Source: Plutella xylostella (taxonomy: Eukaryota; Arthropoda; Insecta; Lepidoptera; Plutellidae). From it: a stretch of DNA of 64,000 nucleotides. The stretch is taken from positions 3,038,001-3,102,000 of the forward strand of contig NC_064009.1 of the NCBI RefSeq assembly GCF_932276165.1, read 5' to 3'. The translations under genes were made by a program, and so were the position numbers. The notes under the pieces were generated by a model. That model saw only the letters and a program-made list of their open reading frames with translations. It was not told the origin of the DNA and did no database searches. Shown piece by piece: positions 12,361 through 23,040 of this stretch (its first letter is position 1; every line of letters begins with the position of its first letter).

Positions 12361-13802
12361 ATTTACTGTCAAAGCTTAGCGAGAATATAAGTTTGTAATT
12401 TAAGTCAGCTTTCGCAAATTAGCCAAGAGTGTTATTAGCTAATTAAAAAGGGTTCATTAATCTTCATTACACGGAAGGCTTTCAAAATAGGCGCTGGAAA
12501 ATTGCCTACCGTGTTATTAAGTAGAAAACTTTGTTTGTTTTTAAGTTCAACTAGATTATTCCAAAGATTTTCGTATATATATTGTTTTAGTTGTTAATTA
12601 ATGACAGGGTGTTGTTTAAAGTACCACTAAGTAATAATAAATCGGAGTCTTTGTACACATGTATACATGGTTTCTTCTTAAGTAAATACATGGTTAAGCC
12701 GTAAAGTTTTTTCGTACAAATTACAAATAATTACATAGTATCATTAATAATTATTACAAAAAACAAACCTTTATAAATTTCAATAAGCTTTAAGTAGGTA
12801 CTGCTAAGTTGGTTTGTTCTCGAAATAATGAAGGTTTCTGTACAAAAGTTAAATATAAAGTTTGAAAAAGTGAATGCTTGTTTCTAAACTCAATAGGCTG
12901 ACTGATTTCATAAAAGAAAATTAACCTTTGTTCTTAATTTACAGTTACAGTTTCTTTTTTTTTAAATCAATAAATACAGTGAAGACTCGCCCCCAAGTTC
13001 ATAGAGCTTTTTCAAACTTTACAATCGGTTTAAAATTGACGTTGTGATATACGAATTTTAACTTTTGGACTGACTGACTTTAACCTTGTTGTAAATTTAG
13101 AATACGGTCTATGAATTTGAGGGTTTGTTTCTGCATTATACATTTACTTCGCATCTCACTTCGATCTTCATTCTCCCTTCACCTTTCACTTCACTTTCGA
13201 ACAGTAATGACATTATATCATCATCTCATACATTATTTGTCAAAATCTCGAAATTGCTTTAGTTCTACTCACTTCCAACCTTGTCTACGGAAATTACAGA
13301 ATGCCAATTTGAAAACTCACTCCGGATTCAGAATCGAGTTTGGACAATTAGCTTTATAGAATCGCAATGCTGTAGTCATGAGTGACAGTTCACTGGTTTG
13401 TGTAATTTTGCGCGCAGTTCAGCTATAGGAAACCTACCATCTGTCCCCTTGGTCAACAAGTAACTTTTATAATAATATCAATCCATTTAACTGAGCCTTT
13501 CCTATTTTTATTCTAGTCTGATTTTGTTACAAGTAAAAATAATCTAAGAAAAAATATCAAAACAGAAACCGCGTCAAACGGAACCGGATATTGGCCCCCT
13601 CGCTACCTTCGCTTTGGGACGCGCCTTCGTTTCCGGGTCTGTCTATGACCCGACTTCCATTGCGACCGGAAGTCAGTTTGACGGATAGGCCTGCCCCTGT
13701 TTTCTTTTCAGAGGGAAAATGATACGTATTTTTTTTGGTTTTCAGCTATTCACATTTAAATTTAGCTGTTGAAAAATTAACGGTTTGTTTCTATCTTTAC
13801 AG

Positions 13803-14313
13803 TGCACCTCGAAATGGACGACACAACCCTGCGTGACTACGTTCTCTACTCGACTGTAGATAGCTACATCCGAGGCAACTTCACGCCAACAGACTTCGCC
13901 GAGCGGCCGTGCCGGGACCAGGACCAACCACACTTCGTCCCCAAACACGCCCGCCCCCAAAAACGAAACAAAAACCAACCCTGGCCGCCAAGAGAAGAAT
14001 CGCATTCGAAATTCAAAAGTGACAGTTCAAAATATAGCAGTGATTACCGAACCGACTACGACTATCGGACAGGCGGTGTAGATAGTGATTATAGTGAATT
14101 GACTGGTTATTATTTTCGGCCGCGTGTGAGTGGGAAGCGTAGTGTGCGGGCGTCGGGAAGAGTCAGGAGTAGGAAGTCTCTGAGGATGCGGAGGATCTTC
14201 TCTCCAGCCAGGATTGTGAGCGGCGTGCTGGGGGACAGGACTAGAGTGGTGTTGCTGTGGTCCGTCAGTGACTCGCTGCATGTGGAGGGGGACGAAGCTA
14301 CCGTCGTTTTTAG
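13803..14313 (+). CDS. CUB/C-type lectin protein, first recognised exon
   Basis: This 511-bp exon is bounded by an acceptor (tttctatctttacag, AG at 13801-13802) and a donor (AG|GTGAGTT at 14313/14314). It is open throughout for about 170 codons and encodes an acidic then basic, low-complexity N-terminal region: proline/lysine-rich (QKRNKNQPWPP), Ser/Asp/Tyr-rich, and Arg-rich (GRVRSRKSLRMRR). It ends in a beta-strand-like segment (RTRVVLLWSVSDSLHVEG) that may begin an extracellular domain. It enters in phase 1 and leaves with two bases of an Arg codon, which the 68-bp exon at 48049 completes. An in-frame ATG with good context lies at 13814, but no signal peptide follows, so an upstream exon probably supplies the N-terminus. 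I do not recognise the gene by name. Confidence 0.75.
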
Positions 14314-14692
14314 GTGAGTTATATTACTATTATAGTACCTATGGTAGAGAACTTGATAGAATATAGACAGTGGTTCAGGATAGTGACAATACCTTTTACT
14401 ATTTGGCAGCGATCGTAAGATGGCGCAATGAGTTCTCGTCATATAATTATTGCAAAAGCATGAAAATTACATTTCGCTCGCACAATAACTTGCGAAGTTT
14501 AAATATAATGTAGGACACTTTGAAGATATTTGTATGTTTGAACCTATCGCACGGCGAGAATGCATCGCGCCATCGTGCAATCACTGCCAATTAGATCGAC
14601 GCCTTCGAATATGTAATGTGACATAATTACATAATACCTAACTTAAATAATACATATACATAGGCACCATTAATTCTACAATATTAACTCAT
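14314..14692 (+). other. Intron sequence between donor and BEL insertion
   Basis: Start of the 33.7-kb intron that ends at 48048. The 379 bp before the BEL element show nothing recognisable apart from the donor site and, at 14688-14692, the left copy of the BEL target duplication (ctcat). Confidence 0.7.
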
Positions 14693-14925
14693 GGTGGCGC
14701 AGGTATCTACTCAATGAGAACTAGGTTGGAGATCCGTTTTACAAGAAATATATTGACTTTATCAGCTTTTCAAAATCTAAGAAATATTGGTTATGTTGAT
14801 CGAATGGCTTGCAGTCTCAGAATGGCGGCGCGTAGTCTGCGTCTGCGCCTGCTAGGGTGCGGGGCGCGGGGGGGCGCCGTCACTCGTCTAGTGATGGGGC
14901 GCACACGTAGTGTTGTGCTTCAACA
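14693..14925 (-). repeat. BEL/Pao 3' LTR
   Basis: This 233-bp LTR reads TGTTGAAGC...GCGCCACC on the minus strand. It matches 21239-21471 except at two bases in the cagctttt(c/g)aaaatc(t/a)aag segment. The purine-rich stretch just upstream on the minus strand (about 14926-14945, containing AAGGGGCC) is the likely polypurine tract. The stop codon of the integrase frame (14920-14922) lies inside the LTR. Confidence 0.9.
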
Positions 14926-17289
14926 AGCTGGGCCCCTTGGAGCTGGAGTATCCTGGTCCAACGTCATGGGTAGAGGGCAGAGCCGGTTGTAAGCCCGTCT
15001 CAAGGTCCCCGAAGTGGAGAGGACGTCTGCCACGCGGTTGATGCCGTCGGTGCCAGGGTAGACGGCCGTGATGCGACCGAGCAGCCATCTGTTGGGTGGG
15101 AGCCGGTCATCTTTGATGAGGACCATCTGCCCAAGCTGTAGTTGACCTCGATTGGTGTGCCACTTGCTGCGAATCTGTAATGCTGAAATATACTCCTTAT
15201 AATAGCGATTCCAGAAGTGTGCTTTCAATGCTTGGACTCGTTTGTATCGAGAGAGTGTGTTGATTGGAGCGTTGTCGACCTGAGGTGCAGGTAGCATTGT
15301 GAGCGTTCGTCCAATCAGAAAATGTGCAGGAGTGAGAGCTACTAGATCAGATGGATCAGATGAAATAGGGGTTATGGGTCTGGAATTAAGAATTGCCTCT
15401 ATTTGAACCAAGACAGTGTACATTTCTTCATAATCTAGGTGAGTCATTGATAAAACTCGTTTTAGGTGATGTTTGACTGACTTCACTGACGCTTCTGCTA
15501 ACCCATTGAAGTGCGGACTGTATGGTGGAGAGAATTTGAATTCAATTTGAATCTTAGCTGCTTCATTAATTATGTTATTGGAATTTTGTTTCAAAAATTT
15601 AGGTAATTCATTAAAGGTACCAATAAAACATTTAGCATTATCGGATGTTATGGAGGCTGGCTTGCCCCTGCGGCAAATTAGACGATTAAGCATGGCCATG
15701 TAGCCCTGGGAAGTTAAGTCGGTGACGAGCTCTATGTGCACAGCTCGTACTGCCATACATACAAAAATGGCTATGTATGCTTTTTTCAGCTGACTGCCAC
15801 GACCCTTTTTGTTCGCTATCAGGATTGGTCCCGCATAATCGACTGCTGTGTTTGCGAATGGATAGTCAGCTTGTAGCCTCTGCTTTGGGAGGTTACCCAT
15901 GATGGGTTGGTAAGTTTTACCTGAAAATCTAAGACAAGTTATGCAAGTATGAGTTACTTTTCTAGTTAAATTACGCCCATTGATAATCCAAAACTTATGG
16001 CGTAATGTTGCCAATAATAGTTGTGGCCCTGGATGTAAAAGTATTTTGTGATAGTGTTGGGCTAAAAGTTTAGTGATGTGATGTGATGCATGTAGTAAGA
16101 TGGGGTGTTTTGTGTCGTAGGCGTAGTTCGTGTTCGACAGTCTCCCTCCAACTCTGATTATACCTGCATCATCAACAAAGGGATTAAGACTTAAAAGTTT
16201 ATCTTTAGACGGCAATGGTTTTTTGTTAATTAAAATGGATTTTTGTTTACAAAACATATCACTCTGCACTATTTTACATAAAACCTGCATAGCGTCTTCA
16301 AGTTCTGATGCTGTAATTAGACCTACTATTTTGTTATTACGATTGAAACAGTTATGTTTAAAACGTTTAATTTGTACTATTACACGTTGTAATAAACAAA
16401 TATTAGAAAAGTTAAGTGCTAAATTATTTTCATGAGGTTCAGTAGTAGATAAATGACACTGAAACTTAATCTCTGGCAATTCCTCACTATTTGTGTTTTG
16501 CGGTTGAGTAGGCAACTGCATATCTGCTTGGTGTAGGAAGTGCGGACCTCCCCACCACAAAAGTGATGATTTAAGTTTTGCTGCATTTAAACCCCTTGAC
16601 CCTATATCGGCAGGGTTCATATCTGTGGGAACATAATTCCATGACTGAGGGTTTGAATTCTTGGTGATTTCATTTATTCTGTTGAGTACAAATAGTTTTA
16701 GTTTTAGCTTACATGTTTTTATCCAGCTCAGCACGATAGTTGAGTCACACCAGAAGTACTGTGCGTCTATATGTAGACGTAATGATTCTATTGCCTTTTT
16801 TGCTAACTGAGTAGCCAGAAGAGAACCACACAGCTCAAGTCTGGGCATAGTAATTTTTTGTTTTAGAGGAGAAACTTTACTTTTTGCCAACAGTAAGTGG
16901 ACACTTACGTTGCCATTGTTAGACAGTGAGCGTACATATACGCAAGCTGAATATGCTTTTATAGAAGCATCACTAAATGTATGTAATTCTACCTTGACGT
17001 AGAAATCACATAAAACTCGACGAGGAATTTGAATTTCGGTTACTTCCGGTAAATGTTTTACAAATGTGTTCCACTGTGACTCAACCTCGGCTGGTAACTG
17101 ACTGTTCCAGTCAACATTTTTCGCCCATAAATTCTGAAGGAGAATTTTGGCCTGTAACATACAAGGATTAATTAATCCTAATGGGTCAAATACTTGTGCT
17201 ATAGTTGATAAAATTATGCGTTTATTTATTTTGTGTTTTTGTTTGATTTGGTTATTGAAAACAGCAATAAATCCTTTGTGCAGGCCCAA
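14920..17289 (-). CDS. BEL/Pao RNase H and integrase
   Basis: This 789-codon frame starts in the RT/RNase H connection (ILSTIAQVFDPLGLI). It contains RNase H (LHTFSDAS near residue 105) and an integrase zinc-binding region with His and Cys pairs (HYHKILLHPG ... CITC). The integrase catalytic triad is visible: D in NTAVDYAGP, D in ITSDNAK, E in FNGLAEASVK. The Pao-specific C-terminal domain (RSKWHTNRGQLQLGQMV, LLGRITAVYPG) follows and runs to the 3' LTR, where the stop codon sits in the first LTR bases. The first ATG at 17289 is only the first Met after a frame change; the natural product would be a polyprotein continuing from the 17226-20126 frame. It integrates the cDNA copy in the nucleus. 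Confidence 0.88.
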   Translation of the reverse strand: MGLHKGFIAVFNNQIKQKHKINKRIILSTIAQVFDPLGLINPCMLQAKILLQNLWAKNVDWNSQLPAEVESQWNTFVKHLPEVTEIQIPRRVLCDFYVKVELHTFSDASIKAYSACVYVRSLSNNGNVSVHLLLAKSKVSPLKQKITMPRLELCGSLLATQLAKKAIESLRLHIDAQYFWCDSTIVLSWIKTCKLKLKLFVLNRINEITKNSNPQSWNYVPTDMNPADIGSRGLNAAKLKSSLLWWGGPHFLHQADMQLPTQPQNTNSEELPEIKFQCHLSTTEPHENNLALNFSNICLLQRVIVQIKRFKHNCFNRNNKIVGLITASELEDAMQVLCKIVQSDMFCKQKSILINKKPLPSKDKLLSLNPFVDDAGIIRVGGRLSNTNYAYDTKHPILLHASHHITKLLAQHYHKILLHPGPQLLLATLRHKFWIINGRNLTRKVTHTCITCLRFSGKTYQPIMGNLPKQRLQADYPFANTAVDYAGPILIANKKGRGSQLKKAYIAIFVCMAVRAVHIELVTDLTSQGYMAMLNRLICRRGKPASITSDNAKCFIGTFNELPKFLKQNSNNIINEAAKIQIEFKFSPPYSPHFNGLAEASVKSVKHHLKRVLSMTHLDYEEMYTVLVQIEAILNSRPITPISSDPSDLVALTPAHFLIGRTLTMLPAPQVDNAPINTLSRYKRVQALKAHFWNRYYKEYISALQIRSKWHTNRGQLQLGQMVLIKDDRLPPNRWLLGRITAVYPGTDGINRVADVLSTSGTLRRAYNRLCPLPMTLDQDTPAPRGPAC

Positions 17290-20126
17290 AGTAAACCTAA
17301 TGTTTTTGCATACTCGTCATTTTTTAGACATAATAGTTCATCATTGTTGTTTTCATTGTCTAGAGAGTTTAATACTGAGGCAGAGTTAGAACGCCATTTT
17401 CGTAACTGAAAATGAGCTCCTTGTAGTGTTTGTATGACGCCCTTACATGTTTGTATGAGGGTTTGCTCGTCATCATTACCTGAGATATAATCGTCGACGT
17501 AGAAGTCATGTAAGATTGTTTCACCTACATTTTTGTCTGTACACTCTTGCCCTAACTGCATTAGGCATCTGGTAGCTAGATATGGCGCGGATGCTGTACC
17601 GTACGCGACCCTATTTAACTTGTATAGTTTGATTGGCTCACTGGGATCTGATCGCCAGTAAATTTGTTGTAAGCTTCGCTGTTCCTCCTTTACATAAATT
17701 TGTCGGTACATTTTTTCTATGTCCGACGACACTACATACTTATGCTGACGGAATCTAATCAGTATGCTTAATAAATCATCTTGTACAGTGGGGCCTATGT
17801 ACTGAATGTCATTAAATGACTTGCCTGAACTAGTTATACTCGATGCGTTAAAAACTGTTCTCAACTTTGTTGTGAGTTTATCTTCACGCAGAATGCCGTG
17901 ATGTGGCATTATGTATGAAGTTTTGTCGTCTTGTGGGTTAGTGTTTTCTGACATATGACCTAAGGTCTGATATTCTTCAAGAAAATCTGTGTATTTTTGT
18001 TTAAACTCACTGTTGCGATTGAATTTGCGCTCTAATGATTTAAATTGAATTAATGCTTGTTGTGATGAGTCGCCTAAGCATTCAGGTGATTCTTTTAATG
18101 GTATTGTAACAATGAAATTGCCATCTGGGTGGCGTGTGGTTGTTTGTGTAAATATTTGTTCACACTCACTCTCACCTTTAGTTCGGGATTGTTGAGTGGT
18201 GGAAACTGATTCAAATTCAAAGAATTTATCGAGTTTTTCCTCAAGCTCAATGTTATTTAGAAAATGACAGTGGACTGTATTATAGGATTGCATTTTGTTG
18301 TGTTTAGAATAAGGAACTTGTATAGATCCTGAAACTATCCACCCTGGTGTTGTTTCAACTAAGGTTGGTTTATTTTTGCCTAGATTGATGCGGTTGTTAG
18401 ATAGGACCGCCCAAAACAAATCCGCGCCTAACAGCATATGCACTTCCGCAGGAACTGAGAACGTCGGATCTGCTAGTTTGATATGCGAAGGAATATTGAG
18501 AGCCTCGCAATTTATTCTTGTAGTAGGTATCAACTGGGTGATTTGTGGAACAACGAAACAATTGACGTTTGTTGTATAACCACTATTGGTGAGTGACGAT
18601 ATAGTCACGTCACATCTTTGTGTTATTTTTGAAGACTGTTTATTTAGCCCTTGTACTGAAATTGAAGTTGAATAACTGGGTATTTGCAACTGTTTTTGTA
18701 TTTTTTCTGTAATAAAACTAGACGTGCTGCCATTATCTAGAAGTGCACGAATTTTGTGATTGTTACCGTGGTGATCGGTTATGTTTATGATTGCAGTTGA
18801 AAGTAGAACTTGACTGTTATGAGTAGAGGACAATGTAATGTTGTCTGACTGTACTACCATACTGTTCTGACTACTCTGTGGTATTTGTGATTGATTTTGC
18901 CCTGCTATGGACGGTAAGACAACACAGTCACTTGACCCATGGCAGGGGGACTGCGAGCTACTTGATTTTGTTTGTGTTTGTGATTGTGTAGATGCAGAAT
19001 CCGTTTTATGTAACATTGTATTGTGTCGTTTTGTGCAATACCTACATGAACTCAATCTACAACGTTGTTCGTCATGACCACTCCGTAAACAATTAGTGCA
19101 AAGGTTTAATTTATTTACCTTTTCAATGCGTGCCTCGATAGGCATTGATTTGAATTTTAGACATTGGTAAATGGAATGATTATTTTTACAAACAGGGCAA
19201 TTATATTGTGATTGTTTTTGTGTTTGGTTATGATTTACGACAAAAGTTTTTGGACGATTGTGAGAGATGTCGCTGTGTCTGCGTGTGTGTTTTTGTGATT
19301 GTGCTTCCTCCATGGTCTCTAGTAAGTCTGCGCGGTTTTTGAGAAATGAGTTGAATTCTTCTAAAGTAGGTATAGACTTTATATGATTGCGTTCTGTTTC
19401 CCAGTCACGCATTGTGTGTGAATCCAGCTTACTAGTCACCATGTGGATGATGAGAATGTCCCAGTGTTCTGTAGGTAAATTAAGTGTTTTCAAGGCTCTT
19501 AGATTTTTATTAATGCTATCTATTGTGCTACGTAACGCCTTTGAGGATTCTTGAACAACTGGTTGTATGTTAAACAAAGCTTGTATGTGATTGTTTACTA
19601 GAATTCTATCATTATTGTATCGATCACACAGCAAATCCCATGCAACATCATAGTTTTCTGCTGAAAACTCTAATGATTTTATGATTATAGAAGCACTTTC
19701 CTTTAAAGTGTTCCGCAAATAGTGAAATTTATGGATTTTTGGTATTGAAGTGTTTGTGTGTATTAGTGACTTGTATGTGTCATGGTATTCTAACCAGTCC
19801 TGATAGCGACCAGAAAATGTCGGTAAATTAATTGTAGGTAATTTAAGGTTTGGCCCACCTGAGAATGCACTAGAACCCGTTACCGACTGATTGTCCCGCG
19901 CCGCAGAAGCCGCCGTGTGCTTATCGAGCGCCTCCTGCGCGGCAGCTACTGTGCTGAAGTAGCTGGTTTCGAAGCTCTCCCGTTCTAAATGCTCGTCACC
20001 TGGAATTTCAGATAAATTTTCTATTTCAGTTTGAGTTGAGTCATATTCATTGTACATTTCTTGTATTTTACTAGCTCTAATAGTTAATTCTCGAATTTGC
20101 AAGTTATTTAGCTCTTTACAAGGCAA
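17226..20126 (-). CDS. BEL/Pao gag-protease-reverse transcriptase
   Basis: This 966-codon open frame uses TTG as the nominal first codon. In order it has a Pao-type gag (LKLPTINLPTFSGRYQDWLE about residue 95; the DUF1759-like capsid region), CCHC knuckles (CPVCKNNHSIYQC, CTNCLRSGHDEQRC), an aspartic protease (IRALLDNGSTSSFIT) and RT motifs ending in FYVDDYISG. The protease site reads D-N-G where D-S-G or D-T-G is usual. The frame stops at 17226 just as the neighbouring frame (14920-17289) takes over, overlapping by 64 bp within an A/CA-rich stretch. This fits one small indel. At the 5' side the probable ATG at 20202 is in another frame and meets a stop at about 20146-20148. Confidence 0.88.
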   Translation of the reverse strand: MPCKELNNLQIRELTIRASKIQEMYNEYDSTQTEIENLSEIPGDEHLERESFETSYFSTVAAAQEALDKHTAASAARDNQSVTGSSAFSGGPNLKLPTINLPTFSGRYQDWLEYHDTYKSLIHTNTSIPKIHKFHYLRNTLKESASIIIKSLEFSAENYDVAWDLLCDRYNNDRILVNNHIQALFNIQPVVQESSKALRSTIDSINKNLRALKTLNLPTEHWDILIIHMVTSKLDSHTMRDWETERNHIKSIPTLEEFNSFLKNRADLLETMEEAQSQKHTRRHSDISHNRPKTFVVNHNQTQKQSQYNCPVCKNNHSIYQCLKFKSMPIEARIEKVNKLNLCTNCLRSGHDEQRCRLSSCRYCTKRHNTMLHKTDSASTQSQTQTKSSSSQSPCHGSSDCVVLPSIAGQNQSQIPQSSQNSMVVQSDNITLSSTHNSQVLLSTAIINITDHHGNNHKIRALLDNGSTSSFITEKIQKQLQIPSYSTSISVQGLNKQSSKITQRCDVTISSLTNSGYTTNVNCFVVPQITQLIPTTRINCEALNIPSHIKLADPTFSVPAEVHMLLGADLFWAVLSNNRINLGKNKPTLVETTPGWIVSGSIQVPYSKHNKMQSYNTVHCHFLNNIELEEKLDKFFEFESVSTTQQSRTKGESECEQIFTQTTTRHPDGNFIVTIPLKESPECLGDSSQQALIQFKSLERKFNRNSEFKQKYTDFLEEYQTLGHMSENTNPQDDKTSYIMPHHGILREDKLTTKLRTVFNASSITSSGKSFNDIQYIGPTVQDDLLSILIRFRQHKYVVSSDIEKMYRQIYVKEEQRSLQQIYWRSDPSEPIKLYKLNRVAYGTASAPYLATRCLMQLGQECTDKNVGETILHDFYVDDYISGNDDEQTLIQTCKGVIQTLQGAHFQLRKWRSNSASVLNSLDNENNNDELLCLKNDEYAKTLGLLWACTKDLLLFSITKSNKNTK

Positions 20127-20145
20127 AAGCGTGTCTAAATAAGTT

Positions 20146-20202
20146 TTAAATAAGCTTTGATTTAAATGATGCTCTTGACCTTTTTAATGATTTAATATCC
20201 AT
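20146..20202 (-). pseudogene. Displaced N-terminus of BEL/Pao gag
   Basis: An ATG at 20202 opens 18 codons beginning MDIKSLKRSRASF, a typical basic start for a Pao-like gag, then hits TAA. The long gag frame resumes one frame over within about 20 bases. A single-base indel near 20150 therefore appears to separate the start codon from gag. Confidence 0.65.
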
Positions 20203-21238
20203 GTTTAATGAGTTGCGACTTAATGGAGTAGGCTAATAAATGAAGTTAAGCTAGGATAACTGGTGCCCAAGTCTCTCAGATGATTCTGAGACTGCAATCC
20301 ATTCGATCAATGTTTATAGCTGTTTTACACTTTGTTTATAAAGTAAAATTTGTGAAAATAGTGAAACAAGCTCGAAGTGTATGAAGCGATACTTAAATTT
20401 TAACAGGCAGCTACTATGGGTCAGCAGAAGAGCTCACGCAAGCAATGCAAACATCGAAGCCACCTCAGCTTGCGTAACCGGTTAGAGGCGGTTCGGCGCA
20501 CGCACCACCTGCGCGACAGCGATGCTGACGGATTCACTGGAATGTATGAGATAAAAACAATATGTTAAAAAACGAGAAAAAATATGCAATTTGTTAAAAA
20601 TATACACTGTGTTGGGGAAAACAGCTGTTCATTGAAACAAATATGGCCTTTGAACTGAATAAACTTGAATGGATTGGCAGATGCAAATGGATTTCAATAA
20701 TTTAATGACGTGGGTACGCAAACACGTAGGTTAAAATTGGGAATAGATTCGATTATTTATGAATAATATGCGCTTTCGATTGTGTAAAAATAGACAGGCG
20801 ACGGGAGAAATGGGAGATAATTAGGTTATGACACCCAAAATGGTAATTTTAACAAAATGAATTGATGATTAAAACGGGATAATTATTATTGTTACGTGAT
20901 TTTTACTAGGAAAAAAGATAGTGAATTGAATTGTGCACACAGGGGATAATTGAAATTGGAACGAACTCACAGCAATACCACACTGTAACCTCTTTTCCTG
21001 GTTTTTCGATTCTGGTCGTGGTTTCTGGTTTTTCTTGTGATTCTTGAGATTCGAGACTGGCCGTAGAATGTTGTATCTTGATTATTTTCGTGGAGTTCAC
21101 GGCGAATAGCAGATTGGTGCCGCGTGGATCTTCTACCTTGCCCTTGAACGACCTCGCCGATACGTGCCTCGGGAATCCGATTTTCGTCTCGCCTGGTCTT
21201 CAGATCTTCCAAAAAGCCCGCATCCGGCTCGAATACTT
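20203..21238 (-). other. BEL/Pao untranslated leader
   Basis: About 1.0 kb lies between the 5' LTR and gag. It shows no coding signature, and I could not pick out a convincing tRNA primer-binding site next to the LTR end at 21239. Packaging signals would be expected here but cannot be seen by eye. Confidence 0.6.
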
Positions 21239-21471
21239 GGTGGCGCAGGTATCTACTCAATGAGAACTAGGTTGGAGATCCGTTTTACAAGAAATATATT
21301 GACTTTATCAGCTTTTGAAAATCAAAGAAATATTGGTTATGTTGATCGAATGGCTTGCAGTCTCAGAATGGCGGCGCGTAGTCTGCGTCTGCGCCTGCTA
21401 GGGTGCGGGGCGCGGGGGGGCGCCGTCACTCGTCTAGTGATGGGGCGCACACGTAGTGTTGTGCTTCAACA
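21239..21471 (-). repeat. BEL/Pao 5' LTR
   Basis: A 233-bp LTR, 231/233 identical to 14693-14925. It is followed on the right by the target-duplication copy ctcat (21472-21476). Confidence 0.9.
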
Positions 21472-21657
21472 CTCATAAAACACGTATTCCTCAACTAAGC
21501 GCAACAAAAAGTTGCCGTTAGTTTAAGCTTAACATGTCACCCTGCGTAAGTTTAAATGAAATAGAATTACAGAGCGAACATTAATTTCATAATCCGACGC
21601 AAAAGTTAGCTTTGCAGTAAAATGCTAAAATAAACACGAGTAGCAAAGCAACCTAGC

Positions 21658-21986
21658 GGTGGTAGCTCAGTCGGGTAAGCGCCCGCTTCTCACGCAAGAG
21701 ATGCGGGTTCGAATCCCGGCGCTGACATGAACCAATGATTTCTTTTAACTTAAGTACTATACATTGTACTCGCTCTTACGGTGAAGGAAAACATCGTGAG
21801 GAAACCCCAATATCTAGATTTAGCACATCTAAATATGTGAACCCACCAACCCGCAGGTGACCAGCGTGGTGGGAAATGGTCCAAGCTTAGGAAGGCAGTT
21901 AGACCTTGGGGATATGCACAAAGGTTCCACTCGAGAGAGCCAGGTGCAGGTACTTGCACCCCCACAGAGAATAGAATAGAATAGAA
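21658..21986 (+). mobile_element. Complete tRNA-derived SINE with 13-bp target duplication
   Basis: The head is tRNA-like, with an A box (tagctcagtcggg, 21663-21675) and a B box (ggttcgaatcc, 21706-21716), the internal RNA polymerase III promoter. A body follows (cggtgaaggaaaacatcgtg, aacccaccaacccgcaggtg, ggttccactcgagagagcca), and the tail is (GAATA)n. The 13 bases aaagcaacctagc occur on both sides (21645-21657 and 21987-21999). Fragments of the same family lie at 11720-11784 (-), 23041-23130, 57556-57605, 60268-60364 and about 61818-61855. It depends on a LINE for movement; its partner is not identified here. Confidence 0.88.
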
Positions 21987-21999
21987 AAAGCAACCTAGC

Positions 22000-23040
22000 A
22001 ACATTTTCATACTAAAAAGAGATACATTGGCGAGGCTTTAATAAACATTTTCCACATCTGCCGCTTCCATTGAAATCGTAATTTGAACAATTCGCGAGCG
22101 CCATCGGAATTTAGTAGCCAATCGCTTTTTCAGCGGCCGCGGTTGTAACTGCTGTGTGGAGTGAGTTCTCCTGGGACTACAATACGTAACAGATCTAGAA
22201 TACTTTTTAATTATTTTTTAAATACCTACCTGAATCTGCTACCGGAACCAGTAGTCAACAAAAACTGAATCCACCGGACCGGATTGCAATCCCTTTGAAA
22301 AAGTGTTTTTGTCTAACTCTATCTCTATACTCTCTTCGGCTCACGAAATATGACTCGCTTGCGAGTCACCTCTGACTACCCCTTCGGGGATTACAGTCGT
22401 GAGCATATGTATGTATGTATTTAAAGCTCTATGTTCGTTTGTTGTAAATGGACATATCATATTTAGATCATGCTATATTTTAAGGTCTTTATAAAGCAAC
22501 AAATTATATTTTTTTGTGTTCTTGAATTAATGTACTTAATTTATTTTATTTTACAACTTCGTCCGGGTATGATACGAGTAATATATATCACTTTAATCCG
22601 CGCTAACTTTGATTCATTGCAGTAGTTTGACCACTAATTTCCTTAGAGAACTTCTGCCTCGGTTTTATGTTTATGCATCACTTGATTAACGCAGCTTCCA
22701 TGTTCTCCTAGTTACATCTTCAAAGGTTTAAATAATATATTAAATGTGGAATAAATAATAGAGATACTGCTTTAAATTAATTACTTACAATGTAGAAGGC
22801 AAGGTTATGTTTTTAGTAGAGATAGAAAGTCTGGTTCTAAACGTGAAGATTCCGGTAACCCCCTAGTTTTAAAAAGGTGCCTTGGTTTTCTGCCTAGAGT
22901 AGATTTCTTATGGGCAGTGTATGTATGTATATTACCATTTACACCGTGTATGAATACAATATATATTATGTATAATTACGTTCATGGTTACGGTCACCTT
23001 CACTGCAAGTAGAAATATTTGAAGCTGTCGTAACCACACT
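22000..23040. other. Intron stretch without recognised gene
   Basis: The only recognisable item is a short LINE 3'-UTR-like segment at about 22330-22425 (actcgcttgcgagtcacctc, ccccttcggggattacag, then a (GTAT)n tail). The rest is AT-rich DNA in which I see nothing. Confidence 0.55.
22330..22425 (+). mobile_element. LINE 3'-UTR fragment with (GTAT)n tail
   Basis: Contains the hairpin-like segment cgcttgcgagtcacctct and accccttcggggattacagt, ending in atgtatgtatgtat. This style of 3' UTR plus short tandem tail is common for lepidopteran non-LTR elements. The clade cannot be assigned. Confidence 0.45.

Larger units (their letters stand above)
1..13802. other. Non-coding DNA upstream of the first recognised exon
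   Basis: No convincing protein-coding exon, tRNA or rRNA was found here. Open frames are short (under about 125 codons), AT-driven and without domain signatures. The stretch is either an upstream intron of the CUB/lectin gene (the first recognised exon begins with a splice acceptor) or intergenic DNA. It contains LINE remnants, small inverted-repeat elements and hairpins, listed separately where they could be delimited. Roughly 3.0-5.3 kb, 8.0-9.9 kb and 12.4-13.8 kb hold nothing I can name. Confidence 0.6.
14693..21471 (-). mobile_element. BEL/Pao LTR retrotransposon, nearly intact
   Basis: A 6.78-kb element on the minus strand, flanked by ctcat at 14688-14692 and 21472-21476 (5-bp target duplication). 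The LTRs are 233 bp and differ at two positions, so the insertion is recent. Reading from the right: 5' LTR, a 1.0-kb leader, gag-protease-RT, then RNase H-integrase, ending in the 3' LTR. The order PR-RT-RH-INT, the Pao-type gag, the YVDD RT and the long C-terminal domain after integrase identify BEL/Pao. Two reading-frame breaks (near 20150 and 17226-17289) mean this copy cannot make one uninterrupted polyprotein as printed. It lies antisense in an intron of the CUB/lectin gene, 380 bp past a donor site. Confidence 0.9.

Noticed and set aside
13111..13359. 82-codon frame with a hydrophobic start that could be a signal-peptide exon
   Set aside because: No good donor in the needed phase, and the residue pattern follows from AT-rich composition.
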